DNA of 64,000 nucleotides from Dermanyssus gallinae (taxonomy: Eukaryota; Arthropoda; Arachnida; Mesostigmata; Dermanyssidae): the NCBI GenBank assembly GCA_003439945.1, contig QVRM01006816.1, positions 65,001 through 129,000 on the forward strand, written 5' to 3'. Position 1 is the first letter of the stretch. Each line of letters begins with the position of its first letter. The notes beneath the pieces were generated by a model, which was not told the origin of the DNA, did not search any database, and saw only the letters and a program-made list of their open reading frames with translations. Below are positions 35,611-48,260 of this stretch, in pieces. Position numbers and translations under genes: made by a program.

Positions 35611-38600
35611 GGTCATACAGGTCAACCTGAACCGATGTAGAGCAGCCCACGCCCTGCTGGACCAAACAATCCAGTACAGGGGTATTGAGCTTGCTCTAGT
35701 ATCGGAACCGAACAAAGGCATTGCACTCCGGAAGGGTGTTATCAGCCTTGATACGGGACATGACTCAGGCACCTGGTGGACGGGGAATAGTAGGCATGTA
35801 TCGGCTAGAAGTCGGGGTTCCGGTTCAGGGTTCGCATGGGTAGAAATAGAAGGGCTAGGGGTTTTATATTCTTGCTATTTTTCACCAAATAGGGAATTTA
35901 GGGAGTTCAATGTGTTTCTCGATAGTCTGGGGCAGAGCCTACGCGTTCATACGGGAAAGGGAATCGTCCTCACCGGGGACTTCAACTCAGCCAGCGTCGG
36001 GTGGGGCAGCAAAACCACAAATGATAGGGGCCAGGTACTAGAAGAATGGATGGCAGAAAATGGGTTGCTTTTAGTAAACGACGGGAAAGTACCCACATTC
36101 TCGCGGGGAAACCAGAAGTCTTTCGTGGACCTCACGATGGCGAATGACATAGCCTTTCCAAAGATATCGGGTTGGCAGGTTGATGAGGAGGAAAACGGAA
36201 GTGACCACAGATACATCCTGTTTGAGGTCGCTACCCCTCCCGAGCCAGCTGCCACTCCGCCCAGACGCTGGCAGATGCGCAAGCTAAACCAGCGGGTTCT
36301 GGCGGAGAAGATTGACGAGGGCTGTCGACAGCTGTCAGAGGAAACCACGGATGAGACCCGGATTGCAGCTGTTCTCACAACGGCCTGTGAGAAGGCAGGC
36401 CCCCGGACCAACTCTGGGCGCCGCCGGCGGCCGGTGCACTGGTGGAACCAAGAAATTGGCGAAACACGTCGTAAATGTACTAGACTAAATAGGGCTTACA
36501 CTAGACAGCGCTCATGGCTGAGTGAAAGAGTCGCCCGAGGGGAGCAAGGGTGGACGGTGGACGAGCGATCGGCCGACCTCCTGGCGTCTTACGGAGCTGC
36601 CAGACGGACATTGCAGAAGCTTATTGAGAAGAGTAAGGCGAAATCTTATAAGCTTTTGATAGAAGAGGTGGCAAGGGACGTTTGGGGTCGGCCCTACCGG
36701 ATCGTCTCGGCCAAGCTCCGGAAACCACCTCCTAGACTACCACCGGATGTGCTGGAGAAGACGGTTCGCCATCTCTTTCCGGACCATCCGTGGAGAGGAG
36801 AGGAGGAGTTTCTGGTTGCCCCGGAAGACATTCCGGAGGTAACGTTAGATGGGGTCGAGCGAGCAAGGAAAAGGTTGACACCCGGAAAGGCACCCGGCCC
36901 GGACGGAGTTCCCCCTGGAGCGGCGAGGCTGCTAGTGAAGCGCTGGCCAAAAGTCTTTCAGACCCTGGCCAACAGACTTCTAAGAGAGGGGCGTTTTCCG
37001 AGGCTGTGGAAGAAGGCTAACCTGGTCCTGATCCCAAAAGGGGGAGGGAATGCCCCTGCAGGAGAGCCTGCCTACCGTCCCATATGTCTTCTCGACACTA
37101 TGGGTAAGATCTTGGAGAACGTACTGGTTGACCGGCTCAACGCCGAGATCGAAGCCAAAGGGGCTCTATCAGAAGCACAGTATGGCTTTCGGAAGGGACG
37201 GTCCACGTTCGACGTCCTGGCAAGAGTACTGAGACGGGCAGGTGAGCAGCTAACGAAGACCCCCAAAACACGGGACTTTGTGCTGCTCATTCTCCTAGAC
37301 GTCAAGAACGCCTTTAACTCAATGAGCTGGAAAGTGGCAATGCAAGCGATGAAGCGCAAGGGCATCTCGCCCTACCTTCGTCGAATCATAGCATCGTACC
37401 TGTCGGAGAGAGGCCTGCTGGCCGGCGATCAGAGCTACGCAGTTACTGCAGGGGTCCCGCAAGGATCGGTTCTGGGACCGGTCCTGTGGAACCTCGCCTA
37501 TGACGGGGTTCTCGAGCTGCAGGGTCTGCCTAGGGGTGTCGAGATGGTCGGTTATGCCGACGACTTGGCCCTTCTGGTCACGGCCCGTAGTACGGGAGCA
37601 CTAGAGTCAGCCGCCAATGAGGCCTTGCTGATGGTGACAGACTGGATGGAAGACCATTCATTAAAACTGGCACCGCACAAGACTGAGGCGCTGTACCTAA
37701 CAGGCAGAAAAATGACCAAAAACATACAGGTCGAAGTAGCAGGTCACCCAATTGTTTTGGGAAAAAAGGCAAAGTACCTCGGGGTGATACTCGACAAGGG
37801 ACTGACTGGCGCAGCGCACATACAGCACGTGTCAGCAAAGGCCCGAAAGGTGGCCAGCAATCTGGCGCGCCTGATGCCAAGAGTCGGAGGAGTTGGAGAA
37901 GAAAAGCGCCGCCTTTTAGCAACTGCTGCAGAATCCGTCGCCCTTTACGGAGCACCGGCATGGGCAGACAGGGCACTTAGAACGGCATGCAACAGGAGAA
38001 AGCTGAGGTCGGCGCAACGGCCGGTGGCCATAAGGGTCGCGCATTCCGTACCGTGTCGACTGAGGCACTACTTGTCGTGTCCAAGATGCTGCCATGGGAT
38101 TTGCTGGCCGGGGAGCGAGCAGAACGAGCGCTGGACGGTGATCTAGACCCCACACGGGCTAGATTAGCTACTTTGGACTCTTGGCAGAAAGAATGGGTGA
38201 GGGCAGCAGCTCCTGGGGGGGGTCACCAAGGGGGACTGGACCAAAAGTCTGATCCCGGACCTACGGCAATGGTACGACTGCAGACACGGCGAGCTATCTT
38301 ATTATGCGTCCCAGGTGCTGACCGGCCACGGTCAGTTCCAGACGTATATGGTTAAGATTAACAAAGTTCAAGTCGACTCCTGCGTACTATGCGACTCGGG
38401 GGAACCGGATGATGTAGAGCACACTGTTCTGCATTGTGGGGCCCTCCGGGAAGCGCGGGACGCGGGGGCGGCCGCTGTGCGAGGCCGACCAGTCAACGAG
38501 GTCGTCACCCATATGATGACTTCAGCGGCGGCCTGGAAAGAAGGTATTGCCCACTTTGATGCGATCATGTCCACAAAGGTGGTCAAAGAGACTGCCAGGA

Positions 38601-38818
38601 GAGCTCGTCTTAACGTCCACTCAGGCTCCGGTCGAGAGGGGGAATCTGTAGACGGGAGGCGGGTGGGTGATAGGCAGGCGGACCAGGCTAGGCAAATACA
38701 GCAAAGGATTCCCCAGATGATGACTCTCGACGCACCCACAGGCGGGCGGGCTGCGGAAGGTATCAACGGCCTTCTTGAAGTCGCCGCCCCGCACCAAAGC
38801 GGGCTAGCGCGACTGTAG
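35603..38818 (+). pseudogene. R1-like ORF2 (AP endonuclease and reverse transcriptase), two frameshifts
   Basis: About 1072 codons, normal for the clade. The first 847 codons are open. Residues 1-210 form an AP-type endonuclease: VNLN at 7-10, Glu35 in SEPN, YFSPN at 92-96, GDFN at 125-128, VDLT at 175-178 and SDH at 200-202. The reverse transcriptase follows with GPDGVPPGA, YRPICLLDT, YGFRKGRST, LLDVKNAFNSM, GVPQGSVLGP and GYADDLALLV (Asp653/Asp654), then the thumb with KYLGVILD. A frameshift near 38035-38042 and another in a G8 run (38215-38222) must be bridged to reach the C-terminal CVLC...H....C motif (38381-38437) and the stop at 38818. The protein nicks target DNA and primes reverse transcription on it. 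All catalytic residues are present; only the frame is broken. Confidence 0.95.
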
Positions 38819-39038
38819 GAAGGCTGGAGTAGGGAGGAGAGGCAAACTGGCCACTCCCATGGATACGAAGCGATGCCTAGCAGTTACCGTTCCCTGGGGG
38901 TGGGGGGGAGGCGGGTGTTAGTGGGTTTGTGAGTCCCACACTAGTCACTGGCTGTGGTGGCGCATGTACATCACGATTCCCGTAATCCCCCATATTAATG
39001 CTGAGAGGTTTCAGCATATAAAAAAAAAAAAAAAAAAA
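38819..39038 (+). other. 3' untranslated region and poly(A) tail of the R1-like element
   Basis: About 200 bases including a G-rich stretch (38890-38915), ending in 19 As (39020-39038) directly before the 3' target-site duplication. This marks the true 3' end. Confidence 0.9.
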
Positions 39039-39052
39039 TATCTGCGGAGACG
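39039..39052 (+). repeat. Target-site duplication, 3' copy
   Basis: TATCTGCGGAGACG, identical to 32413-32426. Confidence 0.95.
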
Positions 39053-42000
39053 AGCCAATAGAGTTTTGGATTACAGGTTGAACGAATCGACCACATGTAA
39101 TGATTCAACAGAGATAGATGAACACGAACAAGATGAGGTTTCTTGTCTAAGAAGCATTCGAATGTAACGCATGTGGTTGTCTTACAGTAAGTGCGTTTTC
39201 GCTACATATAGCTTTTTCGACGAGTTCTCACGCACGATGATCGATTTTGCCTGTGTCAACTAACTATCTAGCTAACCAGTATCTGACCAACTAAGTTCGA
39301 CTCGTCGATAAGAAGGGTGTTAATCACACGAAAACGACAGAACGGCCAAAGCGCCATATCTTTCATCGGTCGGTTGGCGATCGTTGTCACAACAACGTGT
39401 GCCGGCTGTGTTCGCCGCCTTAATCTTCTTCTTCTCCTTGGTGCTCATTTCTTGTCATTTGTCTGGTTTTCCCGGTCGTGTCTCTACGGCGATCCATCAT
39501 CACTTGGCAATGAGGCATGGCGGGTTGTAGCGACGTAGGTGTGTTCAATCTGTGCATTTCTTCGACGTGGCATCGAAGTCTCCGACAGCCATGCCAGCCA
39601 AAGTCCGCCAGTCAACTCGCCAACGAGTCAAGCTAGGCTGCTATTCTATAAGAAAGCGCGATTATCATTTCCAAAGCTGTAGCAGCAGTAGCAGTAATAT
39701 TCCTGGTGGTAGTAATAGTAGTAGTGGAAAAGAAAAGTAGTGGAATAAGTACGATGCTTCACCATCGTCGTTGCGTCGCATGACAGCCGAGATCATCATC
39801 GACTTGGCGACGACAGCGACCACTCCTTCGCGAGCTCTCCTCTACTTCCCTAGCCTTTTCGTCGTTGCCCATTCCCGTTCCCTTTTCCCGCTTCTCGTCA
39901 GTCGGGTGGTGGTTACACAGGGACTCTCATAACAAAGTTTGAATTTGCCACCACCGCGCGTGCGCTTCGTTCTTCCATCTAGCGCGTATAGCTAGCTGCG
40001 TTTTTCCATCTCTCTCGCCTTCACTCACATTTTCTGTCTTTCGCAGGCACGCTTTTGCTCCGCTCCGCCGTTTTATCTCTGCGCGGCGCCCGTCTCTCGA
40101 TTTGCGCCTCATCGCGGCACCAGCGGCAGCAGCAGCAGCCGCAGTACCAGGCGACCAGCTAGAAAATCGAGACGAGGGTGGAGGCAATGGCAACGGCGAC
40201 GACGACGACGACAATAACAACAACAGAACAACGACAACAACAGCAGCAGCGTCAGAACCGACGACAGCGACGGCATCTATGCGAAGGCGCGCCTGCGAAG
40301 GACCTGCGGTGCATTATGGGAAATCGATGCATTATCGTGCAACGGCAACTACTTTTACTACTGGTTCTACTGCTGCTGCTTCTGCTGCTGCTGCTGCTAA
40401 AACCTGCGGTGCCACTCCACTACCAGGACTGCCTAAGCTAACGCTGCTGTCGCTACACCGACACTGTTATTGCTTGTGCTCTGTTTCTCTCATCTCGCAT
40501 GCCTTGCACGCGGCCAGCCCGGGGTTTGGAGTTCCGGGTTTGATCTAGCTGGTTCCTCTCGTGGGAGCGTTCGTCGTTTCGTCTGTCAGTCTTTTCGTTT
40601 GTCCCTTCGTCGCTACGTTCGATCGCCCCTTGCCCCCTCCCCCCGCGCCTTATCACATATATCCATATGTCTCTCTCGGTGTGTGAGGGTGAGGAGCACG
40701 ACACCACCGAAACACTCAATTTCGACTACAGGCGGTAAGCGGCAGCATATGTCTGGTGGCACACTTCTATGGGATCTCCCCCCCCCCCCCCCCCCCGACG
40801 GCCCACATCCAACATTCCCACACCCAGCAAGGCCGGCCACCCCAGGCCACGCTTGCATATGCTCTGCTCACCGCTGTCGCCATTATAATGTTCTATTGTC
40901 GCCTTCTGTCTAGGATGGCCATAGGTACACAGATTTACACATCTATGTCCATGCGTATGCATTAAAAAATATACATATATATATACATAAACACGTTCAT
41001 GCTGCGTGTAGTCCCAGTGTATTGGATCGGCAAGCACTGAAAATACACAAGAACAGACTCGATAAAAGTTTGACGCATAGCAAAAAGCAATAGCCTTGCC
41101 CCGTCTCGTTATACCTAAAGTGGCTGACTTTGCCGTAAGCCAGCGCCATGACAGTAACAACCGCGTAAATTACTTTCCGCACGTTTCTTCCAGAGTTAAA
41201 AAACCCCACCAACAATAAAAAGTGGAATAAACTAAAAGGGCATGGACAAGAAGAGAGTGAAGAATAAGCATGCGGACGGATGTACGTATCGATCTTGCTG
41301 ACATGTTGTTTATTTAAAGTTACGCAGGCGACAAGTTACTGATTTATTTATTACTAGCTTGGCATGCAAATACACATGTTAGCATTTCCTGCCGGGGGCA
41401 ATTAGTTAGAGGGGCGATATTAGAAGACATATTGAGATATCTGCGGTTTTCTTAACAGTCCGTGTGCCAGCGTAACCGCTGACTCTCAGCGGTATGCCCA
41501 ACCATCTGTTCTCATTAGGCGTTGCTCAAAGAATTTCAATCAATTGCAGGGATCAAACCGACAATACCGGACAACACCCCGATAGATCGCAACTATGAAA
41601 AACGGCGCTAGTTGCGACTGTGTTAGTTATATTTTATTATATCCAATGGTAAATAGGAAAATAAAACCTAATATTCATACAAAAAAAAAGATCGCAACTA
41701 TGACTCCTGCACTAGCCCTGTAGGCCACTCCGCCTTAACGGTGCTGTACATTGCAAGGTAACCTTCCAATTTGCACCGGCTGCAAACTAGGGGCAGGAAG
41801 TTATTTTTGCTTATCCCTGTTAAAAACGGCGATTGCACGACGATTTAAATTTTTGTTGTCCAATTGTAAGTAATGTAACTTTAAACGAATTGACAATTAC
41901 TCTTGATGTATTCTCACGACACCGATAACGCATATGACATTATGTTTCCTTCAAAGCTTCCCGAAAAAACATAGGCGCGCCTTGATTTTCAAAAAAGTAG

Positions 42001-43835
42001 GTTCGTATCCAAAGACACAAATAAGGGCTTTGCTGCAAGGTCAAATCAAGTACGTTTACTTCGTACAGTAAGACGAACTTGGCAAGCTAGGTCCACTTGA
42101 AACATTAGAGGTAGTACGCGGCTCGACCGCTGGCCATTCACTAGTAATGGATGTGGTCCAAGCATTTTTTGGTTTTATACCAACAGAAATAGCTTCAAAC
42201 TAAAACTAATTAAAGTTTATAGTAGAAAATAATTAAATTGAATGAACAGCCATTTTGCATTGCCGAATTATTGTGCAATGTGAAGTCTAGCTTAACTGAG
42301 TCAATTTGTATTGAACCAGACTTTCTAAACGTTGCCGTTGTGTTGATCCAGCAGCAACGGACGCCGTGCTCTGCTTTTGAGGAAGGCTTTTCACAAATAA
42401 ACTCCAGGTTCGCCCCTTCCCACCCGGTTGATAGCGTTCGCGCTTGGTGTTTGATAGGAGCTCTGTGATATTTCTAAAAAAGCTCTTACGTTCCTACGTA
42501 CGTGTTCATGATCTTGACGTAAAGGCAAAACACGTGCAGAATGCCAAGCGGCGCCGCTGTAACAACGTGTCGTTGCCAGGCGACAACCAGCACGGGCGTT
42601 ATTATTGTCAGATTACGAACGATATCTTTCGAAAGCGTTTGATTGATGCAAACATGCATAGATGTTTTTCACTTATATAATTAAACCTAAACCTAGATAC
42701 TTTTTCACTTATTTGTAACTTAATGTGGGTACATGCGTTTTAGGTCGACGAAATGTTCGGTAATCTCATACGCTAAGGTTATTGTTTTGCCTATTTTTTA
42801 TTTCCTCGTACGCTTTCCTCGCCTGAAGACTTTGGCCGGCAAATGCCGCACAAAAGGTCGTGTCACACGGTCTTCGTGTCACAGTGTACATACGGCAGTA
42901 ACGGTAAATTAATAAATAGAAAAGTTAAAAATTACACAATTAAGAAACGGTTATCACTATAAAACAACTTGTCCAATGGCCGACGAAGGCGGTCCAATAG
43001 TACTAATAATTAGTATGCAACATTGTGTTTGTCGGGCGACAACCATGTCGGGCACGCCCGTTCGCCCGTCTTTTATCCTTATTTTCTCACGTAATTTGGA
43101 CGAATAATTAATTAATCGATGTCTTTAGTCGCTTTCAAATGCTGCCAACTGTTAATTCTCTTACAACGTGACAACGTTGTGTGGTAACTTGGCGGCCATC
43201 TTTCGATAATTCGATTTAGTTTGTTTCGATTTTGTGGACACAATCAAATTGTGTCGTCATTCTTCGCACGTTTGCCTACTTCACAGTTGTAACTCTGACA
43301 TTCACATTGACACTCGTTCAGGTTTCGTTCTTTCGTCTTGCTACCACAGGCGCCGCAGCTGTTTCTAATGTAAAACGTGGCAGGCGTCCAGCAACGGCAA
43401 AGACAGCGCTGTACCAGTTCATTCTACACGAGTCTACGCGATAGACCAAGAGAAGAATTTGCGGTTTCCAGGCAGAATGCGGTCTTCATTCGTCTTCATG
43501 CTTCATTTGTCTTGTTGGTTTCGACTACAATGTCCGACGATTTTTAGTGTAGAATGCATGCATGCATGCTGGTGTAGTATTGTATCGCACTGAACACTAC
43601 TACGGTGGAACCATGTAAACTTTCTTCTTGATGTACGTTTGAGTTCGCATGTACTATATGATGAGCTCGTATAGGGCTGTAAGCGCGCGGAGTTTGCGCA
43701 TCTCAGGTGAGCGAGAGGCATCTACCCGTCATATTAACATTGATGTCGTTGCCATAATGGCAGTAATAGTAATAGTAGCAGTATTCGAGGTAGTAGCAAT
43801 AGTAGTAGTCAAGCCCGTTCCAACAGATCCATAGA
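39053..43835. other. Unassigned sequence with a GC-rich island
   Basis: No gene recognised. The part at 39300-40950 is GC-rich with GTA, CAG, CTG and GAC trinucleotide runs, a poly(C) run at about 40780-40796 and open frames on both strands (40102-40548 plus contains Ala, Asp, Asn and Thr runs). It looks like a promoter or untranslated leader island, but no gene can be built from it. The remainder (41000-43800) is AT-rich. Confidence 0.45.
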
Positions 43836-44050
43836 CAACATGTTTACCTTACTTAATCTTTCCGTATCGCTCAGACTATGTGACGCCCCTTTTATAATAA
43901 TCACGGGCGATTTTAATGCAGCCTCGACAACTTGGAGATCCCCGGCAACTAGGGCTCTAAGTTAGCTGGGGAATGCAGGCTCAGCAGGGCGGTTACTACA
44001 GCACGAGAGACTCGGGGCAATGAGTGAGAACACACAGCGTAAGGTCTGGC
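43836..44050 (+). pseudogene. Orphan LINE endonuclease fragment
   Basis: The plus strand reads LRLCDAPFIIITGDFNAAST then TWRSPATRALS, a stop (43963-43965), then GNAGSAGRLLQHERLGAM. GDFNAxxxxW, RG/RA..L and a following L...GL block are the middle of the AP-endonuclease domain of non-LTR retrotransposons (GDFN codons at 43906-43917). No RT is found downstream. The fragment differs from the R1-like ORF2 endonuclease and belongs to another family. Confidence 0.6.
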
Positions 44051-44109
44051 TCGCAAAGTTACCGGACGGAGAATGCGTCGGAGAAGCACCGAAAGTACTT
44101 CTAAACTTG

Positions 44110-44285
44110 CCGAGCAAGATGGCTTAGTGAGAAAGATTTTGTTTTGCATTCGGGAGGCCTGGGTTCAAGACCCAGACCGGCCACTCTTAAATTGGTTTGC
44201 ATGGTTTCCAATTTAGACAAGGTAAATGCCGGAGTGGATTAAAAATACGCCAGAACATGAAAAAAAACCGTACCCGGTCCTTACG
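44110..44285 (+). mobile_element. tRNA-derived SINE, family A, copy 3
   Basis: Begins CCGAGCAAGATGGCTTAGTG, with A box TGGCTTAGTG and B box GGTTCAAGACC (one change from the GGTTCGAGACC of other copies). Then GACCGGCCACTCTTAAATTG, AATTTAGACAAGGTAAATGC, CGGAGTGGATTAAAAAT, CCGTACCCGG and CTTACG. It follows the orphan endonuclease fragment by about 60 bases. Confidence 0.9.
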
Positions 44286-44592
44286 AAAAAACTTACTAAG
44301 AATGAATCTAGTTCGAACTAATAAGCCGTATCTCAATCAGGATCGTTAGCATTTAACAGATCACGTGCGATCCGCGCAGGACCGTAGCCTCTAACAGGCG
44401 GAAATGGCGTTTCGATATATTGCACAAAACGTTTAATAAGACACTTACATTTATTGGCGGCAAATTGACGCTTTTACAATAGCGTTACCACTTATGTAAC
44501 AGTAATAGGTTTGGGGGGGCAAGCATAATTGTAGGTTAAACATTTCTTGTCTAATATAAGTATTTAGAAAGAATTGCGGCGTCCTTACCAAA

Positions 44593-44593
<1 letters not shown>
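44286..44593. other. Unassigned sequence
   Basis: Nothing recognised. Confidence 0.5.

Positions 44594-44636
<43 letters not shown>
44594..44636. repeat. (TA)n microsatellite
   Basis: About 42 bases of TA units. Confidence 0.97.
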
Positions 44637-44638
<2 letters not shown>

Positions 44639-47600
44639 CAACCATTAGGACACAATAAACGCACACTAAAGTCCCTTCCGACGGTAGTTAAATAGGAGAT
44701 GCGATGCCGGCAGCGTTCGAACGCGAGTGTTTCGTGGCGCCTGATTCTCGCTCTATTCGCGTTTAGGCCAAATCTGCCGAAGCAGTAGCCACGTATTTTA
44801 TTATAGCCCGCCGCGTTCAGTCTATGTGCAGTAATCAGAGGCACCTAGAAGCCTATACAAAATGGTGTCCAAACATATACCTATCAGAGGCGGCTAACCC
44901 AATCGACCGCAAATCATCAAAATCTCTCTTTAAGCTGGCGAATATATGAGGCTCAAACTTGTATTGGTGATCCGGGAGAATGCCGCAGCTCAAGGGCTCG
45001 ATGACACTGCGACGTATAACATTCGGTTTTCTTATACGTATTTCCGATTTCTCTGATCCCAGCACCTACTTGCCCACATATGGCGCAACGGATTATTATT
45101 TCCATGAGCAGTTTTTTGGTTTCTGTTCCTATTACGACTCGCGCGCTGTTGAAAATAGTTTCGTATTTCATGTAAAAATAAGTTCATCTTTATAATATAG
45201 CTAACTCTCGTTATATCTTTGTAAGCAACACGATACTTTTAACTTAGCTACCCAAATAAATTCGTTATGACCGTGTGACTGTTCGTGAACCTCAGTATCG
45301 CATACAAGCTAAATTACAGAAACTAAAGCGGCGCAATTCTAGTACAAGCACACTATGAGGCGGAAGGTACCTTACCACAACCCGGCGCTAAGATTGCGAT
45401 CTCATCATAATCGGTAACAGCAGTGCGTCGACCGTCTAATGCGGAGTGCACGATAGTGTTATAAATTAAGCATTTTGCGTCTTTAGTAAGCAGACCTTTT
45501 AAGTAGCAACATTTTTCGCATAGTTACACTATTTCGTTACAGCATCTTTCGGTACTGTTACAAAATACATACAAAATTAAAAAGCTAAACAGTTGTTACA
45601 GATGATCGACAAATGCCCAATATTTTGGCAGAGGAGGTAAAACGTTTAAACTCAACTTACATGCGTAAGCGATTAGATTTGTCGGGTTAAAAAAAAACTG
45701 TTGTGTGCTAAGCAAAGCCAAATGTCCACCGCTATAAAGTGCTATTAGTGTTACTAGAAAAAGAGGGGATTTACACTGATTGCGCGACTTGTATCATTAA
45801 TAGGTATCCAGCAAACTAACTGACAGAAACAGTATAAGAGAATCTGGGCAGAACATTGGGCTATGTCTACAGACACGTAAGTCAAAGTACGTACGGATAA
45901 AGCACTGACAGAATAAGACTAGGCAGTCTACGCATTACTGTGTGTATAGAGTATATCATGTATTTGAAGGAGAGTATATTAGAAGTTAAACAAAAAGTAA
46001 AAGAGTTTGTACAGCACAGCACACATGTTGTTGCACATCTGAATGTTGACAGCTCTACCGTGGGGCACAGCAAGGCACCTTAAGCAGGGACTGCAATCTT
46101 GCAATAGGAAAAACAGGCAGTCGGGTGGCCACTTGAAGGTAGAGTAGAAATCCTGCCAATTGGAAAGATAAGAAATAAGTCTTGCAACATTACTATTACT
46201 CAGCTTAGATTTAGCTTTTCCTCTCAGGAAGTTGTTAGGTAATGTTATCACAAACAAAACCATTCACCTATGTCCGCCGAAGAGCTCAGGAAAACAGCCA
46301 GTATATTACCAAAATAGATACAGAAACTGATTCGATGCACATAGACAAGATAAAGAGACCAGCCCCGACTAGTACTGCAATACACGAGATAAACATGCAA
46401 AGAAAATGTCGCCTGAAAGATTAGTGGAGTATTGGCTAGCCATACGTAACTTGGTCCCGGTTATGAACGCGTGGAAAGAGACGTGGCAAAATGCAACTGG
46501 AGCACACATCCAAAATGGTGTGTGTGTGTGTGTGTCAAGGAGAAAACAAAACGATGAATATCAAATAGAGGATCGGGACACATGCGTCTCAATGCATTGA
46601 TGATAAGGCGAAATTGCTAGGAGTATCTAAGGAGAGAACAGAGGAACATGGTGTGCAGGACGCCGATCTCGCGGGACCTCCCAATTCATCGCAGATATGC
46701 ATAAATGTATAGGCAATACTTCACTCAACAATAATATGGATATTGAGTTAGGGAAGGATCCGTTCAATGGAAGAAAATATGAGAAAACTAAGACCAGTCA
46801 CACAAAAACAAGCGAGTTCTTTGTAATATAGCAAACTTAGTGTAAGATCAAGTATTACATAGACTACATGGTTCAGTGCTTTATGCTGCCTTTTTGCCGC
46901 CCTATGGTGTTATTTTTTTTCAATTACTAAGACGAAGGTGTAGCAGTAAAACAACAATGGCAACTCGGTATTCTGTACACGGTAATCATGTACTGCACAG
47001 CAGTTTTTTCTAAGCAAAGTGTTCTTATCAATTAATATTAGTATGCGCTAATAACCTCACAACCATAACAATGCGCTATGTCATAAACTATCGGTAATAT
47101 TCGTACTGCAGTTGGATACGTTATTTGTATTCAACTGCAATTTCCGTTAAAATACATTATCTGCAATGATCATATTTTCTCATTTTTATGCATTAACTAA
47201 TATGCATGATTAGCATATCTCACGCAATTGATTTATACATATGTTGCAGTTTTCCGAAAAAACAAAAATTACCTTTCCCATATATGCACCATTACAAAGT
47301 GCTGTCGAACATTATTTTCTCGACATCAAAATACAGAGATTTGCTACACGCCTAGGCTTGTACGTATGTACCACAAATGCGAATATGAGCTGGACAACCA
47401 AACTTATTGATAACTAACACAATCTTCAAAAACTTCACCCATACGAATACAGCCTGCAGTAGCAAGCTCTAGACGTGTTGCGATCGTAACTATTGTACAC
47501 AACCAGTGCACACGTTTTAGCATTCAGTTATACGTCAGTCCTCCTATCATGTGGCGAACGTATGTTTGCAATTTCGGCATGTCTTTATGCCCAAAAGTTG

Positions 47601-48129
47601 CACACAGCACAAGATTACACAATAATTACTCATTACCTCCTTTGCTCCCGCTACTCGTATTTCACCTAGAAGTAGGCATACATACGCTAACAATAGAGGG
47701 TCTACACTGCAAACACTACTTGGCCGTGCCTGACCTACCGTAATCCTATAATGCCATAATTCTTATTGCATTTTTAGGAAACGTAAATCAAACGTCGGCG
47801 ACATATGCTGTATCGCGCAGTTAATGGCGAAGCACTTTTTGCAAGCAACCTCAATACGTAGCTGCATATACTTAATCGGCAAAAAATCGCATTGCTACTG
47901 TCAAGCCTGAACGTGGCATGTTACTTCTATCAGTTGCAACAAACGAATCTAGTACACAACTTCTTTGCCGTTACGTTTATCCGAAGACAACTGCACGCAC
48001 TGAAACACATAAACAGTATGTTTGTTTGGTGTATGTCAAGGTGGATACATGAAAAACGTTTCCAATCTGTTTTCCTGTCAAACATGTTTAATTTTGAATC
48101 ACTTCATCTATCGTCTTGTGTACAAAAAA
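44637..48129. other. Unassigned AT-rich sequence
   Basis: No gene recognised. A (TG)n run lies near 46518. Open frames are under 100 codons and without domains. Confidence 0.5.
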
Positions 48130-48260
48130 ACGCATTCGTGCAAATATTGTCGTTTTCTAATCTATTCGATACACGTCGGCGTCACGTGTAGGCGTCACTA
48201 TGAACAAGTGGTGGAGATAACCATGCAATATATCTCGCATATACACATGTCTGTAACTTA
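48130..48260 (-). pseudogene. LINE family Z tail fragment, copy 2
   Basis: The nucleotides GAACAAGTGGTGGAGATAAC then CATGCAATATATCTCGCATA align with 31445-31495 (GAACAGACCAGGTGATGATA then CATGCAGTATGTATC). On the minus strand this gives ILHGYLHHL, matching ILHGYHHLVC of the copy at 31.4 kb. Only the extreme C-terminal part remains. Confidence 0.5.

Larger units (their letters stand above)
32427..39038 (+). mobile_element. Essentially full-length R1-clade non-LTR retrotransposon
   Basis: A 6612-base element with all parts in order: about 1.03 kb of 5' leader dominated by a 26-bp tandem array, ORF1 (33461-35610), ORF2 (35603-38818), about 200 bases of 3' leader and a 19-base A-tail. It is bounded by identical 14-base direct repeats. 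The pre-insertion site formed by joining the flanks is not 28S rDNA as far as I can judge, so unlike R1 proper it did not sit in the classical ribosomal site. R1-clade assignment rests on the ORF1 zinc knuckles, the VNLNR start of the endonuclease, the GYADDLALLV box and the C-terminal CCHC. The element is clearly more GC-rich than its surroundings. One stop and three frameshifts make this copy non-autonomous as written. Exact flanking repeats and intact structure suggest a recent insertion. Confidence 0.95.

Noticed and set aside
40102..40548. Plus-strand frame with Ala, Asp, Asn and Thr runs as a host coding exon
   Set aside because: Composition comes from trinucleotide runs, overlapping frames on both strands are equally open, and no domain or splice sites support it.
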